From: Piper betle
Taxonomy: Eukaryota > Streptophyta > Magnoliopsida > Piperales > Piperaceae
DNA length: 64,000 bases
Direction: 5' to 3'
Assembly (NCBI GenBank): GCA_033002965.1
Contig: JAURVB010014145.1
Coordinates: forward strand, 271,278 to 335,277
Of this stretch, positions 11,126-23,260 are shown piece by piece. The notes beneath the pieces are model-generated. The model was not told the DNA's origin. It searched no databases and worked only from the letters and a program-made list of their open reading frames with translations. Every line of letters starts with the position of its first letter. Position 1 is the first letter of the stretch. The translations under genes were made by a program, and so were the position numbers.

Positions 11126-13298
11126 ATGGTAGCTGTTAGTGGGTCTGACAGGATGGAGGTGGTTGTCCTGGTTGTAATCGTAGTCCTTGCTGCCCTGGCT
11201 CTCGCTTCGGTCTTGGTGGTGTTCAGCTACTATTGTTACATAAGTAACCAAGTCGCTAAGCACCTCAAGAGCCTCAAAGGTGCGATCTCTGCTTACTTCT
11301 ATGAAGTCTTTGTTTACCCTTTTTTGGTGACTTGTGACTGCTACACTTTTTTTGTCTTTTTTCTTTTCCATTAGACATTAATTCCTTTTTAGTACTTTAG
11401 ATTTGGTGTTTAGAGAGTGTACATGTATATGATACCGAGTCACCGACAATGTGCTTTACGAGTCTCTCATTTATTATTTTCATTCTCCCTGTAATTTATC
11501 GGTAAGACCAAGGAAGTGAGAAAGGCGTCCCTTCGAGCATCCAAATTGCCACTGATAATGGAGTTCGGGTTTTCTCATTCAAGCAACTCCATGCTGCAAC
11601 CGGTGGGTTCGGCAAGAGCAACATCATTGGCCATGGTGGGTTTGGCTCAGTTTACAGAGGTGTCTTATCTGATGGAAAAAAGTTGCTGTTAAGTTGATGG
11701 ATCGCTCTGGAAAACAGGGGGAGGAGGAATTCAAAATGGAGGCAAGCACTTTATTCTCCCTATTTCAACAACACTAGATGTTAGTACATTATTTACAAAT
11801 TGTAGCTTTATATGGAATATGAAATCGAATTTCAGGTGGAGTTGGTTAGCCGTCTCCATTCTGCTCATTTATTGGGTCTCCTCGGATACTGTAATGACAA
11901 TGATCACAAATTGCTAGTTTATAACTACATGGCGAATGGAGGCTTACAGGAACACCTCTATCCTGACCCAGGTACATGCTTAAGTTCATGAGTATCTAAT
12001 AATGGAGTAACAATTTAGATTTCTTATTCGACTCATTCTATATAGAAGACAGCAAAGATTATATATGGTATGTTGCATAATTAAGATGAGTGGCACTTCT
12101 GTTTCTAGAGTGATATGGGCAGTATTTTTCCTATCAATGGAGTTTTCTTTCTCGAATAAAGCTTCCTCAGAATGAATTTCCCCTAGTATAGAATATCACT
12201 TCTCGGATGCATTTGTTCAGGTGCACATGCCTCCACACCTAAGTTGGACTGGAACACTCGTATGGGAATAGCTTTAGAAGCTGCAAAAGGTCTGGAATAC
12301 CTTCACGAACATGTCACTCCCCCTGTCATTCACAGGGACTTCAAAAGCAGCAACATTCTCTTAGACAGCAACTTCCATGCGAAAGTTTCAGATTTTGGCT
12401 TGGCAAAACTTGGCTCAGAAAAGGCTGGAGGTCATGTTTCGACGAGAGTACTGGGTACACAAGGATATGTTGCTCCCGAGTGAGAACATGTTTGATTGCA
12501 TTATTTCTCATAATTACTCGTTAATTTTCTATATTTATTCTATATATACTAACTTCCACACTTGAATCGAAACTGGAGCTAACTACAATAGTTCTGAACA
12601 GATATGCACTTACTGGACATTTAACAACCAAGTCTGATGTGTATAGCTATGGAGTTGTGCTGCTGGAGCTGCTTACTGGCAGGGTTCCCGTTGACCTAAA
12701 GAGGGCTCCTGGAGAAGGAGTTCTAGTATCTTGGGTTAGTGGCTCTATCACTTATTCATTGAGCTGCTAAGGCTCTTGCCATCTCTGATCTCTATTTTGT
12801 AATGTAAATGCATGTTATCTTGCACTTTCTGCATTATAAATTCAAGGCACTGATGTCTTAAAGCCATGCAAATTCTATGTTTGTTGTGCATTTCATCTTC
12901 AATTGCATTTGACTACACTTAAATATTACTAGCTGATGTCTGTCAATTTTCTTTCCAACTTAGTTGAAGAGTACGTACTTTTCAATCTGACTTTCATTTC
13001 CAACCGGAGACAATCAACAGGCTTTACCGAGGTTAACCGATAGAGAAAAGGTTGGGGAGATCATGGATCCAGCATTGGGGGGCAGTATTCACTAAAAGAG
13101 GTCATTCAGGTGGCTGCAATTGCTGCTATGTGTGTGCAGTCGGAAGCAGACTATCGACCACTGATGGCGGATGTTGTGCAGTCACTAATTCCTCTTGTGA
13201 AACACCATAGACCACCAGCAGCGAAGGTTGCTAGCTGCTCTAGTTTTAACAATAGCAAATCGCCTGCCAAATCTGAGAGTGGTAGAACCAGCATGTGA
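11126..13298 (+). CDS. Membrane-anchored receptor-like cytoplasmic kinase (PBS1/PBL-like); two frame breaks
   Basis: This is a predicted Ser/Thr kinase with an N-terminal membrane span (about residues 10-37) and almost no ectodomain. Six exons can be modelled: 11126-11279, 11507-11741, 11836-11971, 12221-12479, 12602-12734 and 13021-13298. Kinase motifs are the glycine loop GHGGFG (93-98), VAVK lysine (K114), HRD (213-215, HRDFKSSN), DFG (233-235) and GYVAPEYALTG. The frame breaks twice, at A6 11676-11681 and G6 13077-13082. One extra base at each restores [13 protein letters not shown] and [16 protein letters not shown], and the total becomes exactly 1197 nt (398 aa). Intron 2 appears to start with GC (GAG|GCAAGC) rather than GT. 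All catalytic residues are present, so the gene is probably functional if the breaks are sequencing errors. The exact subfamily is uncertain. Confidence 0.85.
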
Positions 13299-13983
13299 AT
13301 GAGCCCCAACAAGTAGCAAGACACTTGAAGAAAGAAGCCGCAGTGGCATACGTTTGGTGGCTTTGCTCAAGACTAATTTTTTGTATTTTATTAGTGTCCC
13401 TTTGCGGATGTGCTTACTACGTTCTAATCAGCATCAATTGCTTCTAAAGGTGTACTTTGTTTTTTTATAATTATTAGTTTATCTAGTTTATGAAGTCCGG
13501 GTGATTCTGTTCTTTGAAAATATGAAAAGAGTTTCCTTCAAAAGGATAAAAGAGTTCCGGGTCATTAGAAATTACTAGGTAAGATGTTGCACTACGCAAC
13601 TTATACGAAGGATAAATTGTAATTTAGAGATATTTTTTCGTTGAAAAATAATATAGATTATAATAATTTAATATATTACATATGGATTCTACTTGATTCT
13701 AATTAAAAGATAAATCTGAATTGAAATAAATTATGGCATGATAATTTGATTTTTTATTGTATTTTAATTGGTCAAACTTATTTCTTTAATCACATATAAG
13801 TATTGAATTTTTTTTATTAATAAGAGTAGATTATGCGCTTGATTGGTACAAAGGTTTTGATAGGTTGTTTCAGTTTATCGGTTTGCAGGAAGTGGTGTTA
13901 GCCAAAGAAGAAAACATGTACATGTACATTTGTGTGTGTTAGCCAAAGAAGAAAACATGCACATATACATTTGTGTGCGTGTT

Positions 13984-13991
<8 letters not shown>

Positions 13992-14061
<70 letters not shown>
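13992..14061. repeat. (TA)n microsatellite of about 35 units
   Basis: An almost pure TA dinucleotide run follows a GT-rich stretch. Two partial copies of GTTAGCCAAAGAAGAAAACA lie just before it (from about 13897 and 13938). It directly borders the hairpin end of the next element, as the TA runs at 43.08 and 47.63 kb do. Confidence 0.95.
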
Positions 14062-14064
<3 letters not shown>

Positions 14065-14510
14065 TTTTTCTGCTGTCGGATTCAATCCAACGAGTGGAAA
14101 TTATTTTCCCACCATCGCCCCTCACCCCTAACTCGGGTGGCTCTTCCCCCTCGGCTGGCTGCCATGCCCTTTTTGCTGCGGGTCCCCTCCGCCCCTGCCT
14201 GCCACGCCCGCCTGCCTCTCCTGCCTGTCGCCCACCCCCTTGTTTTGGCATGCCACCTTGGGTCACTCGGGGAAGAGTCGGGAATGGGGGGATGAGGTTA
14301 GGATGGTCGCCGGAGGTCGTCACTAGGGTTGGTAGCCGGGAAAGAAATCAATAGGGAGAGGGAAGGAAGGGAGGCGGTGGCGAGGCGTCCCTGGCTGGTA
14401 GCGGGCGGCCGGCGGCGTCCCTGGCTAGTAGTGGGCGGCTGGCGGTGGGGTGACATGGCAAAACAGAGGGGTGGCGGGGTAAAACAAGGGAGAGGAAATA
14501 GACAATGGCA

Positions 14511-15445
14511 ATTTCGTAATAAAAACTTGACTTAGTTCCTAAATCGAGTTAATATTAATAAATATATCCAGAAAAATATTAAAAAAATACTATAAAATAT
14601 TATAAAATAAAATAATCTAATTCTAACTCGAATAACATGCTCTAAACCTAAACCTAACATGTTCTTTGAGTTAGAACTTAATTATTTTATTTTATGGTAT
14701 TTTACTATATTTTTCATATTTTTTGAGATATATTTCGCAATATTGATTCGAGCCGGGAATGAGTCATATTTTTATTACAAAATTATCATCGGTTGATAGG
14801 GGGAGAAAATAGGGTTGGTGAAGAAAAATGAAACAATGGCAATTTTGTAATAAAAACTTGACTTGCTCTCGACTTGCTCTCGACTTGAGCCAATATTATG
14901 AAATACATCCTAAAAAATATAAAAAATATAGTAAAATACCATAAAATAAATTAATTGAGTTCTAATGGTTTATTTTATTTTATGGTATGTTACTCTATTT
15001 TTTAAAATTTTTCGAGATGTATTTCATAATATTGACTCAAGTCACGAGTGAGTCAAGTTTTATTACGAAACTACTTTATTTTTTAAATTTATTTCGTAAT
15101 ATTGATTGAGTCCGGTGAAAGTTAAGTTTTTATTATGAAATTATTTTATTTTATTTTTAAAATTTATTTCGTAATATTGACTCAAGTTGGGAGTGAGTCA
15201 AATTTTTATTATGAAATTATTTTATTTTATTTTTTACAAAATAATTTCGTAATAAAAACTTGACTTGCTTGTGACTCGAGTCAATTTTAGTTTTGGATGG
15301 GTTTTTAGGTTCAGAGAATGTTATTAGAGTTAGAATTTGATTATTTTATTTTATGTTATTTTACTGTAATTTTTTTATTTTTCAAAATATATTTTGTAAT
15401 ATTGACTCGAATCGGGAGCGAGTCAAAGTTTTTATTACGAAAATA
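14511..15445. repeat. Array of diverged direct and inverted copies of a GAGTCAA...TTATTACGAAA module
   Basis: The motif TTCGTAATAAAAACTTGACT or its reverse complement recurs at about 14511, 14741, 14843, 15027, 15095, 15172, 15242 and 15397. It lies beside ACTCGAGTC-like words and AT-rich spacers such as TTTTATGGTATTTTACT. Copies occur in both orientations, so the block can fold extensively. The same module flanks GC-rich islands at 21430 and about 28660. The origin is unknown. Confidence 0.6.
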
Positions 15446-15533
15446 CCCCCGACCCCTTTATTTTCACCCTGACCTTCTCCCCTACCGATGATTCCCCTCT
15501 ACGCCGCCGCCATCACCTGCACCACCACTGGCT

Positions 15534-16004
15534 GTGTTGCGACAGCCTCCTCACCGGACTCCAAAGCCGACCCACCCCTCCTGCCTTCATCCCGCCGCTC
15601 GAGAGAAACATAGAGAACAAGGGAATCAGGAAATAGACCTGTGGTCGGCAGAGTCAAAAATCTACAGCTTTGATCGAGGCGATTGCAACAGTGGACTCTC
15701 CGGTGACCGCTTCCTCATCGGACTCCCAAGCCGATGCCTCCCTCCTTCATCCCACCGGCTGTGCTGCGCGGTGTCCCGGGAGAAACTGAGAGAACAGAGG
15801 AAGCGGGAAATAGAGCTGTGGTCGGCGGCATCGAAAAAGTGCAGCTTTGATCAAGGTGATGGCAACGGTGGAGTCGCCAGCCACCACCTCCTTACCGGAC
15901 TCCCAAGCTGCCGCCTCCGGCCTTCAACCCGCCGGCCGTGCTATGCGGCATCCCGGGAGAATCAAAGGAAACGAAACAGCTCCTCTACTTCGACGTTGTC
16001 GTAG
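15534..16004 (+). other. GC-rich ORF made of about 165-bp tandem repeats
   Basis: Three diverged copies of one unit start near 15547, 15709 and 15887 (ACCGGACTCCAAAGCC, ATCGGACTCCCAAGCC, ACCGGACTCCCAAGCT), with spacing of about 162 and 178 bases. In the longest frame two copies give related peptides (REKHREQGNQEIDLWSAESK and REKLREQRKREIELWSAASK). The frame stays open for 156 codons. No known domain is recognised, and it sits inside a mobile element, so I do not claim a gene. Confidence 0.35.
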
Positions 16005-16205
16005 CTATCGTCGGCGATGTGCTCCGCGACTGCCTCCTCACTTCCCACCTTCATCCCGCCGTCGTTGGTCGCTGTGTACAGAGTGTTGGGCAAGAAGAAC
16101 CACTCAGCTATGTCATGTGCGGCGTCGTGGGAGCATAGCAAGGGTAGCATTATTTTGCAGCCGTTGGATAGAATCCAAATGGCTGGTATCCAGCACAGAT
16201 GCCCA

Positions 16206-19200
16206 AGTAAGAGGCAAGAAACCTTACTTCTATTAGATTTTATTGTGTTCTGTCCAATTACAATTATAAGGATGGTCTATATTTGATAATAATAATAATT
16301 ACCCATCCCCCTCTTGCACAATTATTGGTGACCAAATCCAACCAAGGCTAGCTGAACCTAGCCATTAAAAAACAAGGTGTAGTCAATGGCAAATTAGCGT
16401 GCTAATGACCATATCCAGATGCGGTAGCCAGACCTAGTTGTTCAATGGCCAGATCAAACTAGAGGCCGCCTAATTTGGCCGTGGTGAAAGATCATATAAT
16501 ACAGGTGAGAGCTAAATACAAAAACTTATCTAAAAATAATTAGATCACGACAAACTTTATGGTCTCATAATAATCATAAGAATGGACAATAATAAAGAAA
16601 TAATTTGTACAAATATGCAAGTAAGAGTAAAGTAAACTAGCAAGACAAATATGTAATGATATAAAAAGAAGATAAATATGTAAAGAGCACTCCAAGTTTA
16701 ATTTCAAGTTGTTATTTGTGTTGGTAAACAAGTCAAACCATACAAGTAGTAAAATGATTTAAAAACTTAATGTTAATTAACTCTTAATAACGAACAAGTC
16801 AAACACAAAAGAGTTAAATAAATTTACAACCAAGTGAATAATGAAGTAGACACAAGCACACAAGAAGGGACAAAACTAAGTTTTCGAAGAGGTTCTCAAC
16901 TGGTATGCCTTTTTCTAGTTCTCCAAGTCCTTTCGTGAGTAGTCCTTCATAGCTTTACTAGACAATCCAACTTGTAATGTTACAAGACCAAGTTAGGACT
17001 CCTTTATAGGCACCCCAGAAATGTCAACAAAACTTGCACTTCAAACACCTTTATAGCCTCCAACAAACCTTCCTTAAAAAGCACTAAGTGTCAAGGATCC
17101 TAACTTTCCAAAGCTCTAAACACCCTTTAAGCTTTATAACCTTCGAAACTACACTTTCTCCAAGAACCTCTTCTCCTCAAGTGAGACGCTTCACATACTT
17201 ACTCCATACACTAAAGGAGTTTACAAATCAGCTTAATCACAATTGAATAAGTCTATCTGCAATGCACTCTCCTTGGTACAATCAAAAGCACATAGAATAC
17301 AAACTAATAAGTATCCCTTAGTACAAATTTATTCTTCTAATTTTGATCTAATAGAGTATATAATTCACAACACCAAGAGGATAGCAAGAGGTGATCAAAA
17401 CACATTCCCTAGGCCTTATTTATAGGCTAGCATAGCCCTCCAAAAATAGTAGCCGTGAAGATTTGAGCTCACCCATTTTGCTTTTTCTAATGGCTAGTTT
17501 TGACAACTTTTTCAGATCGATCAGTTAGCGAATAATTGACTGAATGCTAACCAAACGATTACTTAACACTATCCACATCATCTTCAGCTGTTGTTCCTCT
17601 GCCGATCCATCTTTTCAAACTTCCCAATCTACTGTGAGCTTCCAAACTCCTCGATTGGTTTCGAAGTTTAATCGAAGATCTCTTTCGGTAGCCAGAAGTG
17701 TGGCCGATCATTTGTTGAAGTCTAATGACTCAATAGTTCATATTTAATCTTTTGTCTTCGGTTGCCAAACACTTGACTAGAGGGTATTTGAAGCTGATTT
17801 CTCCATGACTTTACTTTAAGCCAAATGTCTTCGGTTACTGAATGCATGACCAAAGGTTGAGACTCTATCTTCCTTGGCATAAGCCTTTATGCTTCGGTTG
17901 TCGAAGGCCTAACCGAACAACTACCGAATTCGCTATGCTCTAACACTTTGATAACCTTTTGAGATGAGATTGATCTAAATTGATTATTTGTTTCTCTTTG
18001 CTCATCCTTAGTGTACTGACTCAACCTAAAGTGAAACATAATTGTAACACCACAAATCTGTTTTACTATTAAACCAAACTGAAATGTTATAGGAGACCAA
18101 ATGAATTCTCAAGTTCGATTAATTTAGTCGACCCAAACTTAATCGAAAAGGATTTACTCTAAGCTTCATAAGATGAAAAGAATGACACAATGAATATATG
18201 ATAACGAAAAATCACACTCCAATCGATTTAATATTATAAAAATCTTATAAATATATGAGCAAATTTTTCCTTAAAAAGTGCGCCATGTCCATCATTATAT
18301 CACAATATTTATATGATAAATAGTGAGATATATCACAACATCGCATTCTATTAATATTATAATATTTCTATATTATAATCCCTGACTGAGTCTTGACCCA
18401 TCTACTATTCACATTCACATGGCCGAAAGTTTACAAACTTCAAGTTTACTACCTTCATTCACAAAACAAGTTAACTATGTATTAAATATCATCAAAAGTT
18501 TTACACATCCACCCAGCATCACAATAAAGCATCCTATATTGTTTTGTGGATTAAATGAATCAACGTGGTTAGTGTTTATTAGTAATAAGATTAATTTCTT
18601 TGTTTGTATTAATTAATATTAGTATTATTATTGTTTTGTATTATGATAAGTATTATTAGCGTTAGTTCATGATTCGTATTGCATATAAATTAATATTAGT
18701 ATTATATTGAATATTGATTACATGTCCAGTAATCCCATTCAATTTATTACATTTATGTTTGATAAATTGCTAATATTAAATTATAATGTAAATAATTATT
18801 ACTTGCCATCATTTGGCTTGTGGAACTCTTGATCTTCTTGCATAACAAATTGTATGGTTTGTGTTTTCCTACATGCCTGAATAGTTGTCACTAGGTTAAT
18901 TAAGTAAGTTGGTAATGACATTATAATACTTGTTAGTTCTTTTGAGATGTAATTGATCTAGGTCTGTTATTAGTTAACTGGTTAATATTTTTCTTCTTGA
19001 TTTTAGGCTATGTAGATCAGTATTAACGTTATAAATTAAGACAAAAGGTTTAATTGAGAATAATATAATAATTGATTATATATAATGTCTAAACAGTTTT
19101 GTGATATTAGTTGCTCCATTATATTATATATATAGTACAACCATTATACAGGTATCATACTTTTAAAATGTTATTAAATAAATAAGATATTAGTTTTGTG

Positions 19201-19875
19201 TCGTGTTAATTTATCAACTTATAATTATTTTTTGCTCTGGGAATGGTTAATTAATTGTAGTAAATGTATAAATTGCTGATGAGTACTTAAGGTAGAATAA
19301 TAGATATGATTATATTTATTTTTGCCGAATTAATAAGTTATTATGTGACTAACAATTTTAAATATTTTATATGGTTGATAAGATATAAACTAGATTATTA
19401 ATTTATGAATTAGAATATAGATAGCTTACTTGTTAGTATATTTTAATCACTTAATGAATTATCATTGGTTTACCTGTTTTAATATTTTGCTCGCTATTAT
19501 ATATGATTAATTATTAATTTATGGGTTGATAAATATTGACATCCTTACAAGTCTAAGTAGTTGTTGGCATGCTTTAATTTTTCTTGATAATGATTAATGA
19601 TTTATTGTGACGATATAAATTTAGCTGGTGTGAATTGATTAAATGTTAAATTATTATTGTTCACTTATAAGTAATTAACCAAATGATTTACTAGTTTTTG
19701 TGGGATATATTTTATTGTTGTTTTTTATGTACCTAGTTAAGTGTCGCATATCATATCATTTCATGTTTTAGACTAAGGAATTATACATGTTAACGTATAA
19801 ACTATTTGTGACTCCCAGATTAAGATTCTCATTGTGATTATGTTACCTCATCATACTTCCAAATCCATATAGTTT
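16206..19875. other. Intergenic, degenerate repeat-like DNA without a supported gene
   Basis: The part from about 16800 to 18060 is less AT-rich and repeats words such as TTCGGTTGCCGAA and CTAACCGAA. That would fit an old LTR fragment, but no paired LTR, primer site or protein remnant is visible. From 18060 to 19875 the sequence is very AT-rich with only random short frames. Confidence 0.4.
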
Positions 19876-19960
19876 AACCCTGGTCGGCCTGAGCCTAGAT
19901 TCTACCACCATGCACAGAGTGTAATTGAGGTCAAAGAATTGACTCAGTCTAATACAGTGT
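19876..19960 (+). repeat. Dispersed repeat of about 85 bp, copy 1
   Basis: This starts AACCCTGGTCGGCCTGAGCC and runs through ACCACCATGCAC and GAATTGACTCAGTC. It matches 51490-51574 in the same orientation with scattered substitutions and small indels. It is non-coding and its family is not recognised. Confidence 0.7.
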
Positions 19961-20828
19961 CTTATATATTTTATTTTATAGCATATCTTAAAATGTTAAT
20001 TTTGACTAATTCATTGTGCATGAATTTAATTTACATTTTGAAAATAAAAATTTACATCACGAGTTTATTTATGATGTTGACAAATTAATGGAAAATAAAT
20101 CTACGAGGAATTTAGTTTTATAATGTAATACTTGACCGTAACTCGGAATTGGTGTGTTGTTACACATTTAGACAAACTTCTTATTGATAGTAAATTAGAA
20201 ATTGAGGTTAGCAGAATTTGAACCCGTGATCTTCTACCGTGAAAGATATTATTATTATTATTATTTAAAAAATTAAGGTTAACGAGTTTCAAACCAATAA
20301 TTGGAGGCATTTTTATTGTATTTTTTAGATTTTTCTTATATTTTGATTAATCAATTATCCTACTTTTAATCACATGTTAATATTGAGTTTTTCTTTTATT
20401 AATAAAAGTAAATATATTTCTTGTAAAAAAACTTACAATTGAAGTGGAGTGTTCATAGACAAGCCATACATACACATATCGTGATTATACTACTGTAACG
20501 ATTGTATTTTAAAAAAATGATTGCATTTTCATGTCATAAAATAAAAGAATCGAAGTAGTCATAGCTATAAGTAAAAATCAAATAAAATAACCCAAATTTT
20601 GAATTCTGTAAAATTTATTTTTTATTTTTTGAAAAGTTTTTACTTCTGAAACTAGTTAAAGACCAACACAGGCGGGGTACATTTGAAAACTTATTAATAA
20701 TATATATTAATTAATAACATATAAAATTAATTCAAAAAATATTATTTGTTATTATTTTAAATAATTATAGTGAATATTCATTTTACTTAACAAAAAATCT
20801 ATTTTTAGAGTACAATGCTTATATATAA

Positions 20829-21743
20829 ATCACTGTTGCACGAATGGGCCGATTCCGTGCGGAATCGGCCGATTTAAATCGGATCGGCGCGATGCCGATC
20901 CGATTTCGGGGCCGACTTGGTCGGCCCCGAATCGGCCTCGGAATCGGCCGAGTTCGGCCGATTCCGACCGATTTAACTCGGAATCGGAATCGGCCGATTT
21001 AAATCGGAATCGGTTTTTTTAATGAAATTACTAAAATATCCTAAGTATGATTTTTATTAAATTATTTAAGCATGGGTAAAATGGTAATTTGGATTTTAAA
21101 AACCTAAAATCAAACCCGCTCCCCCGCGCCGCCGCCGCTCGTCCGCCCGCCGCCGCCCCGTTTCCGCCCTCCGCCGTGCTCCCCGACCCGGGCTCGCCGC
21201 CGCACCGACCTCGCCGCCGACCTCGCAACGTCGCCGCCGAAGTGTGGCCGGACCGAATCGGGCTGTGACGCACGAATCGCCGCGACTCGCCGCCGCTCCG
21301 GGCCGCCTCGCCGCCGGCTGCGGGCCGCTGACTGTTCGTCCGACCGGGCTGCCGACATCCTCCGACATCGCCGCCTCGAGACTCGCCGCCGACCGGGCCG
21401 GCGGCGGCGGCGGGGGTAAAGAGTGGCATTCTCGTAATTAAAAGTTGACTCGAGTCTAACTCGAGTCAAAAATAATAATTAATTCTAAATAATTTAAAAA
21501 AATCTTAAAAAATATTTAAAAATATCAGAAACTATAATATACAGAATAATATCAAAATAACATCAATACCCAATTTTAATATATTTATATTATAAATTGT
21601 CAAATTATTATATATGACCGATTAAATTAATTTGGACCGATTCAACTGAACCGATTCTTGGCCGATTCAGACCGATTCCGATTCCGATTCCGACTCCCTG
21701 GAAAACTGATTCCGATTCCGATTCCGATTCATGCAACCATGAT
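20829..21743. mobile_element. TIR-like element built of CGATTCCG repeats around a GC-rich core
   Basis: The left end ATCACTGTTGCACGAATGGG and the reverse complement of the right end (ATCATGGTTGCATGAATCGG) match at 15 of 20 positions. Inside each end lie many copies of AATCGGCCGATT/CGATTCCG (20848-21014 and 21650-21730). The core 21115-21420 is extremely GC-rich and reads open in several frames on both strands, with no recognisable domain. A copy of the GTAATTAAAAGTTGACTCGAG module flanks the core at 21435. I could not define a target duplication. Confidence 0.5.
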
Positions 21744-22702
21744 ATAAATATGAAAAGTAATTTTAATTTTATAAAAAAAATATGTAATAATCTTAATTGA
21801 GTAGGTATTAATAAATAAAAAATATTAATTTATGAAAAACTTTAATACTAAATAATACTTTTCTATTTTTAAAGATTTATAAAACTATACTCACTGTTTT
21901 CTAATAATAAATAAATTCATAAATAATTTAAATTAAGTATTTATTATTAAATAAAACCCTTTAACTCAAGTAATAAAATTATAAATATATAGGTAAGATT
22001 TACCAACTTTTATAGAATTCCTAATTTAGGCAAATTTATACTTCTAAATTATCTTAAAAATAATAATTAATAATTATAATAGTTGAACTATATAGATCTT
22101 AATAAGTTGTAACGGTGTTGTGGGACCAGAATTAATCACAATTAAGAAAAAATTGAAATTAGAGAAAAACTAAAAGAATCTCATGTGTGTTTGCAATATC
22201 ACTAGCTGGGGGTAACATGGGTTGACTATGAATACTAAATCAAACTAGAAGTTATAATAATTTAATATAAACAAATACACTTTGAAGTACTATTATATAC
22301 GTTGAGGTATATCGATGTGTAATTAACTATAATAATAAATTTTGTTAAACTTTGGAATCAATAATCATGTTAAAAAAAACTCAACAAAAAGTACTTGTTT
22401 CACACAAGTTTCGTGTACTTATATAGATATAATTTAGTGTATGAAAAGGAAAAATAAATAATGAAAGGTCATAATATATTAATATATTTTCTTTAGTTCA
22501 AAATAAAGATGTCACGTTTAAAGCTCCCGTTGTAGTATTTTTATTATTAATAAAAAATACCAAATCATTATAAAAAAATGTTTCTAATAAAGTTGGTCGT
22601 TCCAAATTATGCTTTAGATCTAGATTTTTAAAACCGAACCGACCCGATACTTATGCCCAACCGAACCAGGCCTATATAATTCGATCGAAAAGGAAAATCT
22701 CC

Positions 22703-22934
22703 CTATTAATTAGGGTTGCTAATTGAGCGAGCTAGCTCGTGAGCATTTAGCGTTCGGCTCGGCTTGACTTGACTCGAAACTCGACATTTAAATGCTCGAC
22801 TCGAACTCGACTCGAACTCGAATCTTACGAGCCAAGCTTGAGCAAGGTCGTGTTCGACTCGACTCGACTCGGTTGTAACTCGAACTTGACTCGAACTCGA
22901 CTCGATAAAATAATATAATAATACCGTCTTTATA

Positions 22935-22973
<39 letters not shown>

Positions 22974-23260
22974 CATGTAATAATAAAGAAGCAAGATAGT
23001 TGAGATGGTAAGTATTCACTTTGATGACTTCAAGGTTGTGGGTTTGAACCACATTGGCCTCATTTTTTTTAAAAAAAATTAAACAGTTTAAGTATACTTA
23101 GTCGAGTTCGAACACATAAAAGATATTCGAGTCGAACACAAGTATGTATGTCCAAAACTCGTTCGATCCCGAGTCAAGTTCGAAAGAGTTTCGAACTATT
23201 CGAGCCGAGTTCGAACACATGTTAAGTTCGACTCGCTTAATTAACAACCCTACTATTAAT
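22703..23260. mobile_element. hAT-type MITE with 8-bp target duplication
   Basis: The element spans 22711-23252. Its ends, TAGGGTTGCTAATTGAGCGA and (reverse complement) TAGGGTTGTTAATTAAGCGA, are inverted repeats. Both sides carry the identical 8-bp flank CTATTAAT (22703-22710 and 23253-23260). TAGGG-type ends with an 8-bp duplication are characteristic of the hAT superfamily. The interior is packed with CTCGA/TCGAACTCG words and a (TA)n tract and encodes nothing. A tRNA-like stretch lies at 22983-23062. The identical flanks suggest a comparatively recent insertion. Confidence 0.8.
22983..23062 (+). other. tRNA-like A/B-box segment inside the hAT MITE
   Basis: TAGTTGAGATGG resembles a pol III A box, and GGTTGTGGGTTTGAACC, 30-40 bases later, resembles a B box. 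A related segment occurs inverted in the sister element at about 53470-53550. It does not fold into a full tRNA by eye. It may be a trapped tRNA or SINE fragment. Confidence 0.35.

Larger units (their letters stand above)
14062..16205. mobile_element. Double-hairpin TA-flanked element with repeat-rich cargo
   Basis: The left end next to (TA)n holds TCGGATTCAATCCAACGAG. The right end holds GCAGCCGTTGGATAGAATCC (16155-16174), then CAGCACAG. Sequence just inside the right end (CACCTTCATCCCGCCG, then GCGGCGTCGTGGGAG) closely matches the inner flank of the right end at 47.4-47.57 kb, tying the two elements together. Inside are the repetitive AT-rich block 14511-15445 and a GC-rich repeated ORF (15534-16004). 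No transposase is seen. The right flank lacks an obvious TA tract, so the exact border is unsure. Confidence 0.45.

Noticed and set aside
13930..14354. Frames running through the TA microsatellite
   Set aside because: The Tyr-Ile repeats are translation of (TA)n and the rest is element sequence.
16800..18060. Copia-like LTR fragment
   Set aside because: No second LTR, primer site or protein remnant is visible; the impression rests on composition.
21031..21469. Overlapping Arg/Gly/Ala-rich frames on the minus strand and one on the plus strand
   Set aside because: The GC-rich core of a TIR-like element leaves all frames open. No domain or splice logic is seen.
22983..23062. tRNA gene
   Set aside because: Only A-box-like and B-box-like words are present; no full cloverleaf or acceptor stem could be paired by eye. 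Kept as a tRNA-like segment only.
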